Part shown: positions 9,176-17,793 of the stretch, piece by piece
Layout of the letters: every line of letters begins with the position of its first letter
Numbering within the stretch: position 1 is the stretch's first letter
NCBI GenBank assembly: GCA_039591615.1
Contig: JBDHDH010000024.1
Location: 6,263 to 70,262 of the forward strand
Reading direction: 5' to 3'
DNA: 64,000 nucleotides
DNA from: JBDHDH01 sp039591615
GTDB taxonomy: Bacteria; Gemmatimonadota; Gemmatimonadetes; Gemmatimonadales; GWC2-71-9
Program-made: the position numbers and the translations under genes
The notes under the pieces: generated by a model
Seen by the model: the letters and a program-made list of their open reading frames with translations, nothing else
Database searches by the model: none
Told to the model about the DNA's origin: nothing

Positions 9176-11769
9176 CGCTCGCCTCCCCGAGGTCGGAGGA
9201 TGAGAGTCGCGGCAATCCGATCTTCGTCGAAGTCGGCGGCCTGTGACGGAAAGAGGACAGGATCCAGCTCGCCCGCCACCCATTTGTCGATCCGGTCCCG
9301 GTACATCGGGCTCACCGGGTTCCCAGACTGTCCTCCGGGATAGATCGTCCACGCCCGTACGTTCGGTCGTAACTCGACGACCATCCGCCAGCTGGCACCG
9401 AAGATCCCACGCCCCGAAGACGGATTCAGGGTGCTCGGCCCACCCTGGATCGGCAACGCTAATGCCGAGAGACTTGGGAAGCCCAGCAGGTGATAGATGT
9501 TCGCATGGCGAATCCCCTCCCATCTCCAACCACTACCCTCAGGGGACCCGTACTCAGCTTTCGCACGTCCAAGCGCCGCCTCTAGGCTCGCGTTGAGGAT
9601 CGCGTCGCGATCCTCCAGCGTCTCCTCCGTTCGCTGATCATCCCACCACGTGCCATGCGGGCTCTCCAGCAGCGACGCGAGGACGCCGGAGCCGGGCGTA
9701 CTGATACGGCGAGGAGGTGTCGAGTCGCTCTCGGCCGGGAGCATGAGCTCGTCCCAGACTCGATTCACGAGCTCATCCATGGCGAGCTCGAACAGGATCG
9801 CTCGCTCATTCTCTCTCGTGTACCGACGGTCCCACTGAGCCAACAGCTGAGCGGCTTCCCGCAGTTCGTCGTCCCCCTCGACACGCGTGAGCGCCCGTTC
9901 CGCTGCCTGGAGGAACGCCGGCACGAAGCGGTCGGCACGGGCGCTCCCAGGATCGAGCTGGAAGCGCTGCATGTCTTCCGGCGTGACGGCGGTGTCCGCC
10001 CGCAGGAGTTGGTTGATCCGGATCGCGCGCCACGGACCCGGCCAATTCACGCCGAGGTACGTGCTGTCTGACGATGGGTCCAGTGGCTCTTGGTTGGCGG
10101 AAGCGAGGAATCCCTGCGGTGGATCGATGGCTTGAGGCAATCGATCGACAGGCCAGTCACCCAGCCAGTCACTGTCAGACCGGCTCCCATCCCGGATCCT
10201 CGTGCCGCGACCATCCCCGGGCCGCAGCGGGAACCGTCCAGTGGACCGGATCCCGATGGACCCGGTCCAATCGGCGACGAGCATATTCTGCGGGGGCGCC
10301 CCGTAGCGTTCCATCGCTCCGAGCCAGTCCGTGACGCTCCCGGCCGTCGCAGCCTCCGCGAGTGCCCCGATTTCACCAGATTCTTCGAGAACGGTCCAGC
10401 GCAGGGAACGGGCCCGTCCCTCGCTCCGGAGCAGCGGCCCCCTGTGGGTGAAGTAGAGGGTGTCCGTTGCCAGCTGCCGACCACTCGGCCCACGGAATTC
10501 CTCGATCCGTCGCGTCAGCGGTCGCCAGTCACCGTCTACGGCATGTGCCGTGGGCTCGTCGGGATCGTCGAGTACCTCTTCGTAGAAATCCAAGACATCG
10601 GCCTCGGTATTGGTGAAGCTCCAAGCGACTCGGCGATTGAACCCGATCACGACTCCGGGCACACCGGGAATCGTCACTCCATAGACGTCGATTTCCCCAG
10701 GGACGACCATGTGCACTTCGTACCAGATGGACGGCAGTGTGAGCCGGAGATGCGGGTCCCCCGCCAGAAGCGCAAACCCGGCCTCTGTCCGGGCCGGCGA
10801 CACCGCCCAGTTGTTGGAGCCCACCGCATCACCACTCGGCCCGGCGTCTGCGATCGCTCCCAGCCACCCGGCACCGTGAGCCCCTTCAACTCCGCCCCCG
10901 CCGCCGAGCGCCGCTCCGGCTTCCTCAACCCACGGCTGCGAACCGGCGGCCTCGTCCCCTTCTCGCTTCTTGCCGCCCGGTCGCAGCGCCACCGGTATCG
11001 GAGCGACTACCGAGTCACCTTCCATCGCGCCGCCGTTCACATGTGGGGCGGTCGGTGGAACGATCGGCTCCTGTATGGGACTGTGATCGGGAAACAGTTG
11101 CCCGGTGGCATCGACACCGATGATGGACCGAATCCGCTCGCGGCGAAGGTCACTGGCATTGTAGCTGAGCGTGAATCCCATCCGCTTGATCAGATAGAAG
11201 GTGTGTGCTGGTTGCCAGCGCATGGGGCGAGCATCGAGTAGCCGATACTCCAAGGGCAGGTCACGGGGGCCCATCCCGTCGATCCACGCATTCACGCCGT
11301 CGGCGTACGCCTCGAGGAGCTGCGCCGCAAGGGAGTTGGGGTCCAGCGCGGCGAAGTTGCGTTCGGCTGCCCACGCCAGGCCGTAGCTCCGCTGGGTCCG
11401 ATCGAAGTCCAGGGCCCGTGGTCCAACCAGCTCGGACATCGTCCCCGCGGTGGCCCGGGTTTGCAGCTCGAGCTGGAAGAGCCGGTCCCTGGCCACGACG
11501 TAGCCCAGTGCTCGCGAGGCGTCAGTGACGCTTCCGGCAAAGATGTGTGGGACGCCGCGATCGTCGTACAACACGCGTATCTGGCTCTCCAGCCCAGCCA
11601 CCTCCGCTGCCACCTCCCGCGGTAGCTCGGCACTCGTCGCCACCGCCCAAACGCCGGTCCGGGGGTGGAGGAATCCACCGAGCGGCGGTACCGGACCGAC
11701 CGACCAGTTACCGGCATACAGCGCAGCGGCGAGAAGGAGGCTCGAGGTGGTGATCTGGAGACGGCGCAT
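9172..11769 (-). CDS. penicillin acylase family protein (Ntn hydrolase)
   Basis: An 865-residue secreted precursor. An N-terminal hydrophobic segment (residues 8-20) acts as a signal. The alpha-subunit part has the DRGVPHIFAG and VVARDRLFQLEL motifs typical of the family. The autoprocessing nucleophile is Ser318 in GSNNWAVSP, where the spacer peptide would be cut to expose the beta subunit. The linker before it is unusually rich in Gly/Ala (about residues 245-312). Family members hydrolyse amides: beta-lactam side chains, N-acyl-homoserine lactones or acylated amino acids; the substrate here cannot be read. The ATG at 11769 has no clear Shine-Dalgarno; TAGGTGT heptamers lie 11 bp upstream. 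It heads the run membrane protein - DinB - SNF symporter. Confidence 0.93.
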   Translation of the reverse strand: MRRLQITTSSLLLAAALYAGNWSVGPVPPLGGFLHPRTGVWAVATSAELPREVAAEVAGLESQIRVLYDDRGVPHIFAGSVTDASRALGYVVARDRLFQLELQTRATAGTMSELVGPRALDFDRTQRSYGLAWAAERNFAALDPNSLAAQLLEAYADGVNAWIDGMGPRDLPLEYRLLDARPMRWQPAHTFYLIKRMGFTLSYNASDLRRERIRSIIGVDATGQLFPDHSPIQEPIVPPTAPHVNGGAMEGDSVVAPIPVALRPGGKKREGDEAAGSQPWVEEAGAALGGGGGVEGAHGAGWLGAIADAGPSGDAVGSNNWAVSPARTEAGFALLAGDPHLRLTLPSIWYEVHMVVPGEIDVYGVTIPGVPGVVIGFNRRVAWSFTNTEADVLDFYEEVLDDPDEPTAHAVDGDWRPLTRRIEEFRGPSGRQLATDTLYFTHRGPLLRSEGRARSLRWTVLEESGEIGALAEAATAGSVTDWLGAMERYGAPPQNMLVADWTGSIGIRSTGRFPLRPGDGRGTRIRDGSRSDSDWLGDWPVDRLPQAIDPPQGFLASANQEPLDPSSDSTYLGVNWPGPWRAIRINQLLRADTAVTPEDMQRFQLDPGSARADRFVPAFLQAAERALTRVEGDDELREAAQLLAQWDRRYTRENERAILFELAMDELVNRVWDELMLPAESDSTPPRRISTPGSGVLASLLESPHGTWWDDQRTEETLEDRDAILNASLEAALGRAKAEYGSPEGSGWRWEGIRHANIYHLLGFPSLSALALPIQGGPSTLNPSSGRGIFGASWRMVVELRPNVRAWTIYPGGQSGNPVSPMYRDRIDKWVAGELDPVLFPSQAADFDEDRIAATLILRPRGGER

Positions 11770-11780
11770 AGTAGATGGCG

Positions 11781-11794
11781 TTAGGTGTTAGGTG
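11781..11794. repeat. TAGGTGY heptamer repeat, 2 units
   Basis: Two adjacent TTAGGTG/TAGGTGT heptamers lie just upstream of the penicillin acylase start (minus strand). Same family as the arrays at 14441, 14521 and 16305. Confidence 0.7.
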
Positions 11795-11971
11795 TCGGGA
11801 TCCGGAGACGGCAACACGCGTAGGTCGTCACCATGGGATATACACCCGGCACCCGCGACCCGATAGCCACTGCTCATTGGCCACTACCCTTGAACCTCCC
11901 TATCCAAGACCGCTACTATCCGGCCGCGACCCAAATGCGCATCGACCCGAGACGACCAACGGAGCGCGAGC

Positions 11972-14443
11972 ATGGCACGCCGAGGCAAAGGACACGAGGC
12001 ACCGCCCTTCGAAAAGCTGGGGGCATTCTATCTGGGGCGAGTATACGACCCGGAACGCGACGCGGTCACGTCGGATCTGTTGTTGTACGACTCGAAGGAT
12101 CTCACCACTCACGGCGTGTGTGTGGGGATGACCGGCAGCGGTAAGACGGGGCTCTGCATCTCGCTGCTCGAGGAAGCCGCCATCGACGGGGTGCCGGCCA
12201 TTGCTATCGATCCCAAGGGAGATCTTGGCAATCTCCTCCTGACCTTTCCCGGACTCCGCGCATCGGATTTTCGTTTCTGGATCGACGAGGGGGAGGCCAC
12301 TCGCAAAGGAGCGACCGCCGACGAGTATGCCGCATTGACCGCAGCACTGTGGCAGCGCGGCTTGGCGGACTGGGGCCAAGACCGCGCCCGCATCGAGAGG
12401 CTCCGGGCGGCGGCCGACTTCACCATCTACACACCCGGGAGTAGCGCCGGCCTTCAGCTCAATCTGCTCCGGTCCTTCGCGGCACCGCCCCCGGAACTCG
12501 TGGAAGACGCCGACGCATTTCGCGAGCGCCTGACAACCGCCGTATCGGGACTCCTGGCGCTCCTAGGCCTGGATGCCGATCCCCTCCAGAGCCGAGAACA
12601 CATTCTCGTCTCCAACGTGTTCGACACCGCCTGGCGCGCGGGTGAGAATCTCGATCTCGCCATGCTCATCCAGCAGGTGCAGTCGCCGCCTTTCGATCGA
12701 ATCGGGGTCATGGATCTCGAGTCGTTCTTTCCCGCGAAGGACCGCACTGCTCTGGCGATGAACTTGAACAACCTCTTGGCGTCACCCGGCTTTGCGGCCT
12801 GGATGGAGGGAGAACCCCTCAAGATTCCCCGTCTGCTCTGGACCGACGCCGGGCGTCCCCGGGTATCGATCCTGTCCATCGCCCATCTTTCGGACGCCGA
12901 GCGAATGTTCTTCGTGACCCTCCTCCTCAACGAAGTGATCGGCTGGATGCGGTCGCAGTCCGGGACCTCGAGCCTCCGAGCCCTCCTCTATATGGATGAG
13001 GTGTTCGGCTTCTTCCCGCCGGTAGCGAACCCACCGTCGAAGACGCCCATGCTCACCCTCTTGAAACAGGCGCGCGCGTACGGCGTGGGTGTGTTGCTGG
13101 CCACCCAGAACCCGGTTGATCTCGATTACAAGGGACTTTCGAACGCCGGCACCTGGTTCCTAGGTCGGCTTCAGACCGAGCGGGACAAGATGAGGGTCAT
13201 CGAAGGGCTCGAGGGAGCTTCGGCAACGGCAGGGGCCACGTTCGACCGCCAGCGGACCGAACGAATCCTAGCCGGTCTCAAGTCCCGAGTGTTCCTGATG
13301 AACAACGTGCACGAGGACGAGCCGATCCTCTTCCACACGCGTTGGGCAATGTCCTACCTTCGGGGACCACTGACCCGAACGCAGATTCAGGAGCTGATGA
13401 ACGAGCGAAAGGCCGCAGAGGTACCAGAAGCCAGCGTCCCATCGGCAGCGGCCAAACGTGCGGCGACTGGCCGCAAGGTTCCAAAGACATCGACGACACG
13501 ACCTGTGGTTCCACCCGAGGTCTCGGAGTTCTTCGTCACCCCCGTCGATACGCTGCCCGCAGATACCCGCCGGCTCTACCGCCCCGCTCTGCTCGGAACG
13601 GCAGACCTCCATTTTGCAAACGCGCAGGCTGGCGTCGACACGTGGGAAACGGTTTCATATCTCACCGTACTCGCGACGCGTCAGACGGGGAACGTCTGGT
13701 CCAAGGCCGAATCGCTCCCGGAGGGAGAGCCCGCGATGGACCGTGAGCCCGTGGAGGACGTGGAGTTCGCCTCGCTTCCAGCGGCGGCCGGCCGCTCGAA
13801 GAGCTACACCTCCTGGGAAAAGGCGTTCAAAACGTACCTCTATCAGAGCCACACGCTCACTCTCTGGAAATGCACCTCGCCCAAGCTCACGGCATCCGTG
13901 GGTGAGAGCGAGGCCGATTTCCGAGTACGGGTGCGGGAGGCAGCCCGGGAGGGGCGGGACACCGCGGTTGAGAAACTCCGCAAACGCTACACACCGAAGC
14001 TCGCGCGGCTGCAAGACCAGATCAGGCGCGCGGAGGAGCGGATGGGACGGGAGGAGTCGCAATACGGCCAGCAGAAAATGCAGACCGCCATCTCGATGGG
14101 CGCCACCGTCCTTGGCGCGCTCTTCGGCCGGAAGCTGGGGAGCGTCGGGAACGTGGGCCGGGCTACGACCACGATGCGGGGTGTCGGCCGCGCCGCCCGG
14201 GAACGTGAGGACATCGCCAGAGCGAAGCGCCGGGTGGAGGAACTGCACGCCAAGCTCGCGGACCTCGAGGTGGAATTCGAGGACGAGACCGCACGCCTGC
14301 GCGATGAAGCGGATCCCGAACTCATCGAGATCAAGGAGCTGCCGGTCCGCCCCCGGAAGTCCGACATCACGATCAGACAGGTCGCGCTGGCGTGGTTACC
14401 GTTCTCGGTGGGCGAAGATGGGGTAGCAGAAGCAGCATTTTAG
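11972..14443 (+). CDS. HerA-like/DUF853-type P-loop ATPase with C-terminal coiled coil
   Basis: An 823-residue cytoplasmic ATPase of the HerA/FtsK superfamily. Walker A is GMTGSGKTG (residues 52-60); Walker B is LLYMDEVFGF near 335-345; a conserved LLATQNPVDLDYKG segment follows near 375. Residues about 460-560 include a low-complexity linker, and residues about 650-785 form a long charged coiled coil interrupted by a short Gly/Ala-rich hydrophobic stretch (AISMGATVLGALFG). HerA proteins usually pump or process DNA with the nuclease NurA, but no NurA lies nearby; this subgroup is often encoded alone and its role is unsettled. ATG at 11972 follows GGAGCG. It diverges from the acylase gene across about 200 bp. 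Confidence 0.9.
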   Translation: MARRGKGHEAPPFEKLGAFYLGRVYDPERDAVTSDLLLYDSKDLTTHGVCVGMTGSGKTGLCISLLEEAAIDGVPAIAIDPKGDLGNLLLTFPGLRASDFRFWIDEGEATRKGATADEYAALTAALWQRGLADWGQDRARIERLRAAADFTIYTPGSSAGLQLNLLRSFAAPPPELVEDADAFRERLTTAVSGLLALLGLDADPLQSREHILVSNVFDTAWRAGENLDLAMLIQQVQSPPFDRIGVMDLESFFPAKDRTALAMNLNNLLASPGFAAWMEGEPLKIPRLLWTDAGRPRVSILSIAHLSDAERMFFVTLLLNEVIGWMRSQSGTSSLRALLYMDEVFGFFPPVANPPSKTPMLTLLKQARAYGVGVLLATQNPVDLDYKGLSNAGTWFLGRLQTERDKMRVIEGLEGASATAGATFDRQRTERILAGLKSRVFLMNNVHEDEPILFHTRWAMSYLRGPLTRTQIQELMNERKAAEVPEASVPSAAAKRAATGRKVPKTSTTRPVVPPEVSEFFVTPVDTLPADTRRLYRPALLGTADLHFANAQAGVDTWETVSYLTVLATRQTGNVWSKAESLPEGEPAMDREPVEDVEFASLPAAAGRSKSYTSWEKAFKTYLYQSHTLTLWKCTSPKLTASVGESEADFRVRVREAAREGRDTAVEKLRKRYTPKLARLQDQIRRAEERMGREESQYGQQKMQTAISMGATVLGALFGRKLGSVGNVGRATTTMRGVGRAAREREDIARAKRRVEELHAKLADLEVEFEDETARLRDEADPELIEIKELPVRPRKSDITIRQVALAWLPFSVGEDGVAEAAF

Positions 14444-14482
14444 GTGCGCGGTGCGCGGTGCGCGGTGCTAGGGTCTAGGTCT
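14441..14482. repeat. TAGGTGY-family heptamer array, 6 units
   Basis: Six consecutive 7-bp units starting exactly at the TAG stop of the HerA-like gene: TAGGTGC, GCGGTGC three times, TAGGGTC, TAGGTCT. Units 1-2 pair with the inverted copy at 14521-14534 (13 of 14 bases). Confidence 0.8.
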
Positions 14483-14520
14483 GGTCACCCTTGACCGTCG
14501 TCTAACCACCCTAACAGCTG

Positions 14521-14534
14521 GCACCTCGCACCTA
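14521..14534. repeat. inverted copy of the TAGGTGC heptamer pair
   Basis: Reverse complement reads TAGGTGCGAGGTGC, matching 14441-14454 at 13 of 14 positions with a 66-bp spacer. The two arms sit between the convergent HerA-like and DUF4332 genes, so a folded transcript could act as a two-way terminator, but there is no U-tract. Confidence 0.65.
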
Positions 14535-14549
14535 ACACCCCTCCCTTGC

Positions 14550-14957
14550 CTAGTGCGTAATCATGGGCTGCATCCGCTTCGCCTGACTGATCCACTCGTC
14601 GACCACTTCTTCCGACGGGGTCGCCCGGGTCAGCTTCTTCTGGTGGTTGATCTCCTTCATCTTGAGCGCGAGGTTCGCGGCATTCCGCACCGCGAGCTCC
14701 TTCACCGTGTCGACACCAGCTGCTTCCAGTAGATCTGAGTACTCGGAGCCGATTCCCGAAACCCGCATGAGATCGGCGCGGTTGGCCCACTCGAGGAGCC
14801 GCGACTCGCTGAGCCCGGTCTTCGCCGCGACACCCCTGCGGCCATCCGGCGTACAGCAATGTTTCAACAAGTCGTCGGTCGTGGCGATGTTGGCCGTCGC
14901 GAGCTTCTCCGCGTACATCGGTCCAACCCCTTCGATTTCTGCGATCTTGTAACCCAT
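14550..14957 (-). CDS. DUF4332 helix-hairpin-helix protein
   Basis: A 135-residue cytoplasmic protein made of helix-hairpin-helix units: IEGVGPMYAEKL near the N-terminus, a middle GLSESRLLEWANRADL segment, and RVSGIGSEYSDLLEAAG near residues 62-78, each the GxGxxxAxxL type used for nonspecific DNA contact. This matches the DUF4332 layout. It is convergent with the HerA-like gene; a functional link through DNA is possible but unproven. ATG at 14957 is preceded by GGTAGG. Confidence 0.88.
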   Translation of the reverse strand: MGYKIAEIEGVGPMYAEKLATANIATTDDLLKHCCTPDGRRGVAAKTGLSESRLLEWANRADLMRVSGIGSEYSDLLEAAGVDTVKELAVRNAANLALKMKEINHQKKLTRATPSEEVVDEWISQAKRMQPMITH

Positions 14958-15090
14958 TTCCTACCCTCTCCTCGGAAAGACAATGTGACCGCGCTCTACA
15001 AGAATTCAAACACGGCAGCCGGCGTGCCCGGAGAGCGCGAGGTTGATTCGGCCTCTTACCCGTTGACCCGGCCCAATCGCCGAGCAGTGC

Positions 15091-16305
15091 TCAAAACTCG
15101 CTCCAGCCGAGGTGCACCGCTCCCACTCGAACACCTCCCCCTTCTCCCGGAACCGTCCACGCAACGAGCACCTCGTCACCAGCCCGCGCAATCCGGGGGA
15201 AACCACTGGCGCGTGCATCCACCGTTCGGCCAATGGGCCAGGACGGGGCCGACCCACCATCGCGACGAACGCCGCGGGCTCGAATCTCGGCACCGGAGGC
15301 GGTGACCTCCAGCCAAACGACCAGGGCCGTACTCGCTGCTGCGTCGAATACGACATCGACCCGACCTCGAGGCAGGCCGTCGTCGACGCGAACTGGATCG
15401 CCGAACGATGACGCACCATCGGTGGAGAACGCGACATAGACCCGTGGCGAGTCGTTCGCTGCCGTGAACCAGGCAACGGCGACCGTGTCACCAACCGCGT
15501 CAAGCTGCGGTCCGTTCACCGGGCAAGCCGAGATGCGCCAGCGATCTGGGGAGACCATCGTGGGCGCGGACCAACGTGACCCGTCGTAGCGCACAACCGC
15601 GATATCGCGGATTTCTTCTGGAGACCGGTCGCGGTAGGCCGCCACCAGGCCACTGGTTGTGCGAGCAAGCGCCGTCGCGCAGCACTCGCACGTTCGGTCG
15701 TCCAACAGAACGTCCGGGTCCACCTCGCCGGCGGGGCCGACAAAGGTGGCTCGTGCTGTCATGTCTCCCTGTGTTTGCTCGTGTCCGGTCTCACCCCCTC
15801 CCTGCATGGCTCGGCCATCCAACCAGATCAGCGCTGCCCCCTTTTCCCAGGGGACCATGGAGACGAACCCGTGCTCGGTGGGTGAACGATCACCGTGCGG
15901 CACCATCGGGTCGCTCCAGGTGCGTCCACGATCTCGGGACCACGCCAGCTTCACGTGATACGCGTATGGGTCGGCCGCAACCTTGGCGAGCCAGTGCGCC
16001 AGCCACGTCCCGTCGTGAAGCTCCACCACGGACGGAAAATCGGCCCAATTCACGAAAAATCCCGAGCCCTGCGTCACCACTCGAGCGGTTACCCAGACGC
16101 CTTCGTCGCGCTCGGCGACCCTCAACACATGCGCCGTGTCGCCCACCGGCTCGAACCAGCTCATGAGGGCACGGCCATCGGCCGTGGCAAAGAGGTGAGG
16201 CTCTCCACTTCCCGGAGGACCGATAAACTCGACGGCGACGTGCGGTCTCGAACGTCCGCAGCCGAGGACGAAGACAGAGAGGCAAGCGAGGAGCGCGAGG
16301 GGCAT
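15091..16305 (-). CDS. sialidase/BNR-repeat-like lipoprotein
   Basis: A 404-residue lipoprotein: signal peptide with lipobox VLGC (Cys16). The mature part shows repeated Asp-box-like turns (SRDRGRTWSDP, STDGASSFGDP) expected of a six-bladed beta-propeller of the exo-alpha-sialidase superfamily, and a CECC cysteine cluster near the middle. No full set of sialidase catalytic residues could be confirmed, so carbohydrate binding or another propeller role is equally possible. The ATG at 16305 lacks a Shine-Dalgarno: the heptamer array runs directly up to the start codon. Confidence 0.82.
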   Translation of the reverse strand: MPLALLACLSVFVLGCGRSRPHVAVEFIGPPGSGEPHLFATADGRALMSWFEPVGDTAHVLRVAERDEGVWVTARVVTQGSGFFVNWADFPSVVELHDGTWLAHWLAKVAADPYAYHVKLAWSRDRGRTWSDPMVPHGDRSPTEHGFVSMVPWEKGAALIWLDGRAMQGGGETGHEQTQGDMTARATFVGPAGEVDPDVLLDDRTCECCATALARTTSGLVAAYRDRSPEEIRDIAVVRYDGSRWSAPTMVSPDRWRISACPVNGPQLDAVGDTVAVAWFTAANDSPRVYVAFSTDGASSFGDPVRVDDGLPRGRVDVVFDAAASTALVVWLEVTASGAEIRARGVRRDGGSAPSWPIGRTVDARASGFPRIARAGDEVLVAWTVPGEGGGVRVGAVHLGWSEF

Positions 16306-16335
16306 AGGTGCTAGGTGTTAGGTGTTAGGTGTTAG
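16305..16335. repeat. TAGGTGY heptamer array, 4 units
   Basis: TAGGTGC followed by three TAGGTGT units and a final TAG, abutting the start codon of the sialidase-like gene on the minus strand. Confidence 0.85.
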
Positions 16336-16381
16336 CCCTAAGAGGGTTAGTTGACGAGGAAGGTGATGGCAAGGGGAAGGG

Positions 16382-16423
16382 AAGGCTGAAGGATGAGGGC
16401 AGAGGGCAGAAGGTAGAAGGCAG
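16382..16423. repeat. ARGGCAG-type heptamer array, 6 units
   Basis: Six 7-bp units in register: AAGGCTG, AAGGATG, AGGGCAG, AGGGCAG, AAGGTAG, AAGGCAG. Lies between the divergent sialidase-like and small secreted protein genes. A shorter relative (GGGGGCAGAGGGCAGAA) occurs near 32859-32875. Confidence 0.75.
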
Positions 16424-16548
16424 GACTCTCCACGTAGAACGTTTCCGGGTTCGCGGAGCGACCGAAAGGGGGTTAGCTTCGCGGGCTGACTGATGCGACG
16501 CTGGGTGTCGAGCTCGACCGACACACCGACGTGCTGGAGGGGTGCCTG

Positions 16549-17109
16549 ATGCGATCAGATCGAACTGCCGTCCTTTGCCTGCTTTGTTGTGCGGCGTTAC
16601 CCGTAGCGGCCCAGGGGCAGACAGCCAGCCCGACCGGGGGCGAGGTGCCGGAAGCGGCGGTGGACGATGTCTCGACCGTGAACGGCATCATCGCCGCTAT
16701 GTACGACGTCATCTCGGGCCCAGCCGGCCAGAAGCGGGATTGGGATCGCTTCCGGTCACTGTTTCTGCCGGAAGCACGGCTCATCCCCACCGGCTTTCCG
16801 CAAGGCAGCGATAGAGCGCGGGCTCGAGTGATGACGGTGGATGATTACGTCACGAACAGCGGGCCCTTCCTCGAGGAGCGTGGATTCTTCGAGGCCGAGG
16901 TCGGTCGGGTGATGGAGCGGTTCGAGAACATCGCACACTTATTCTCGACCTACGAGTCCCGCTGGAAGCCCGACGATGCCGAGCCATTCCAACGGGGAAT
17001 CAACAGCATTCAGCTGATGTGGGATGGGGGGCGCTGGTGGATAGCCAACATCATGTGGAGAGGGGTGGAACCGGATGTCGAGATTCCGATGAAGTATCTG
17101 GGTAAGTAG
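16549..17109 (+). CDS. secreted NTF2-like protein of unknown function
   Basis: A 186-residue protein with a signal peptide (hydrophobic residues 7-20, cleavage likely after AAQGQ). The mature part resembles an NTF2-like fold: DWDRFRSLFLPEARLI, a long helix, FSTYESRW and a final WWIANIMWRG strand. The ATG at 16549 is chosen over 16531 because GGAGG lies about 7 bases before it. Function unknown; it stands alone between two minus-strand genes. Confidence 0.8.
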   Translation: MRSDRTAVLCLLCCAALPVAAQGQTASPTGGEVPEAAVDDVSTVNGIIAAMYDVISGPAGQKRDWDRFRSLFLPEARLIPTGFPQGSDRARARVMTVDDYVTNSGPFLEERGFFEAEVGRVMERFENIAHLFSTYESRWKPDDAEPFQRGINSIQLMWDGGRWWIANIMWRGVEPDVEIPMKYLGK

Positions 17110-17111
17110 CA

Positions 17112-17129
17112 GCGGGATTGGCGGGATCG
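17112..17129. repeat. GCGGGANNN nonamer repeat, 2 units
   Basis: GCGGGATTG GCGGGATCG right after the stop of the small secreted protein gene. With TCCCGCCGAT at about 17150-17160 it can form an imperfect stem between two convergent genes. Confidence 0.7.
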
Positions 17130-17160
17130 GTGCGACAAGATGGGTGGCTCTCCCGCCGAT

Positions 17161-17793
17161 TCACTCCCACCCCATTTCCACCCCGAACCGCGCCACCGTG
17201 ACCTGTAACGGCACGGCTCGTCGCTGGACCTCTCGATCAAAGCGCTGAAACTCGAACTCGCCCATCGCGCGGATCCGCCCATTCGGCGTGCCGATGGACG
17301 TGCCGAGACTCAGTTCGACGGCTAGGCCCGCGGCTCCACCACCGCTGAACTGCGGCGCCACGAGATAGGCACCTCGTCCCCACACCGTGGCGATCCGGGA
17401 TAGCGGATACTCCGACAGAATCCCGACCCGGACGAGTCCGACCTCCTGCGTGGCGAAGTCGGGATCGATCCAGCGACGTCCAGCGCCGACCTCAACGGCG
17501 ATCGACCGGGCGAAGAGCACGCTAACCCTCCCGTCCACCTGCACGACCTCGAACGCGGTGTTATCCGGTCTGTCCGGATCGAGGTCCGCCCAATAGCCAC
17601 GCGCCTCGAAGGCGAACCGACCGAGTCGGAGGCCGAGGAGCCCACCGACGCCCAAGCCGTTGGCTTTGAGCGACTCATCTACCTCGCTGTGGGTGACCGT
17701 AACGCCGTGGACGCCGAACCGAACGGTCTGGCCGTCGACGGGCGACGCACACACCACCAGCGTCGCGCAGGTAAGCGCGAGAGCGCGCCTCAC
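17161..17793 (-). CDS. outer-membrane beta-barrel-like protein
   Basis: A 210-residue protein with a clear signal peptide (cleavage after VDGQ) followed by alternating polar/hydrophobic strands (RVSVLFARSIAVEVGAGRRW, GLVRVGILSEYPL, RIRAMGEFEFQRF) typical of a small outer-membrane barrel. The last residues, VARFGVEMGWE, do not end in the classical terminal Phe. It is the distal gene of a four-gene operon; its ATG overlaps the previous stop by 4 bp. Confidence 0.78.
   Translation of the reverse strand: MRRALALTCATLVVCASPVDGQTVRFGVHGVTVTHSEVDESLKANGLGVGGLLGLRLGRFAFEARGYWADLDPDRPDNTAFEVVQVDGRVSVLFARSIAVEVGAGRRWIDPDFATQEVGLVRVGILSEYPLSRIATVWGRGAYLVAPQFSGGGAAGLAVELSLGTSIGTPNGRIRAMGEFEFQRFDREVQRRAVPLQVTVARFGVEMGWE

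Noticed and set aside
10090..11241. 383-codon plus-strand frame
   Set aside because: Antisense to the penicillin acylase; Pro/Arg-rich composition, no start signals.
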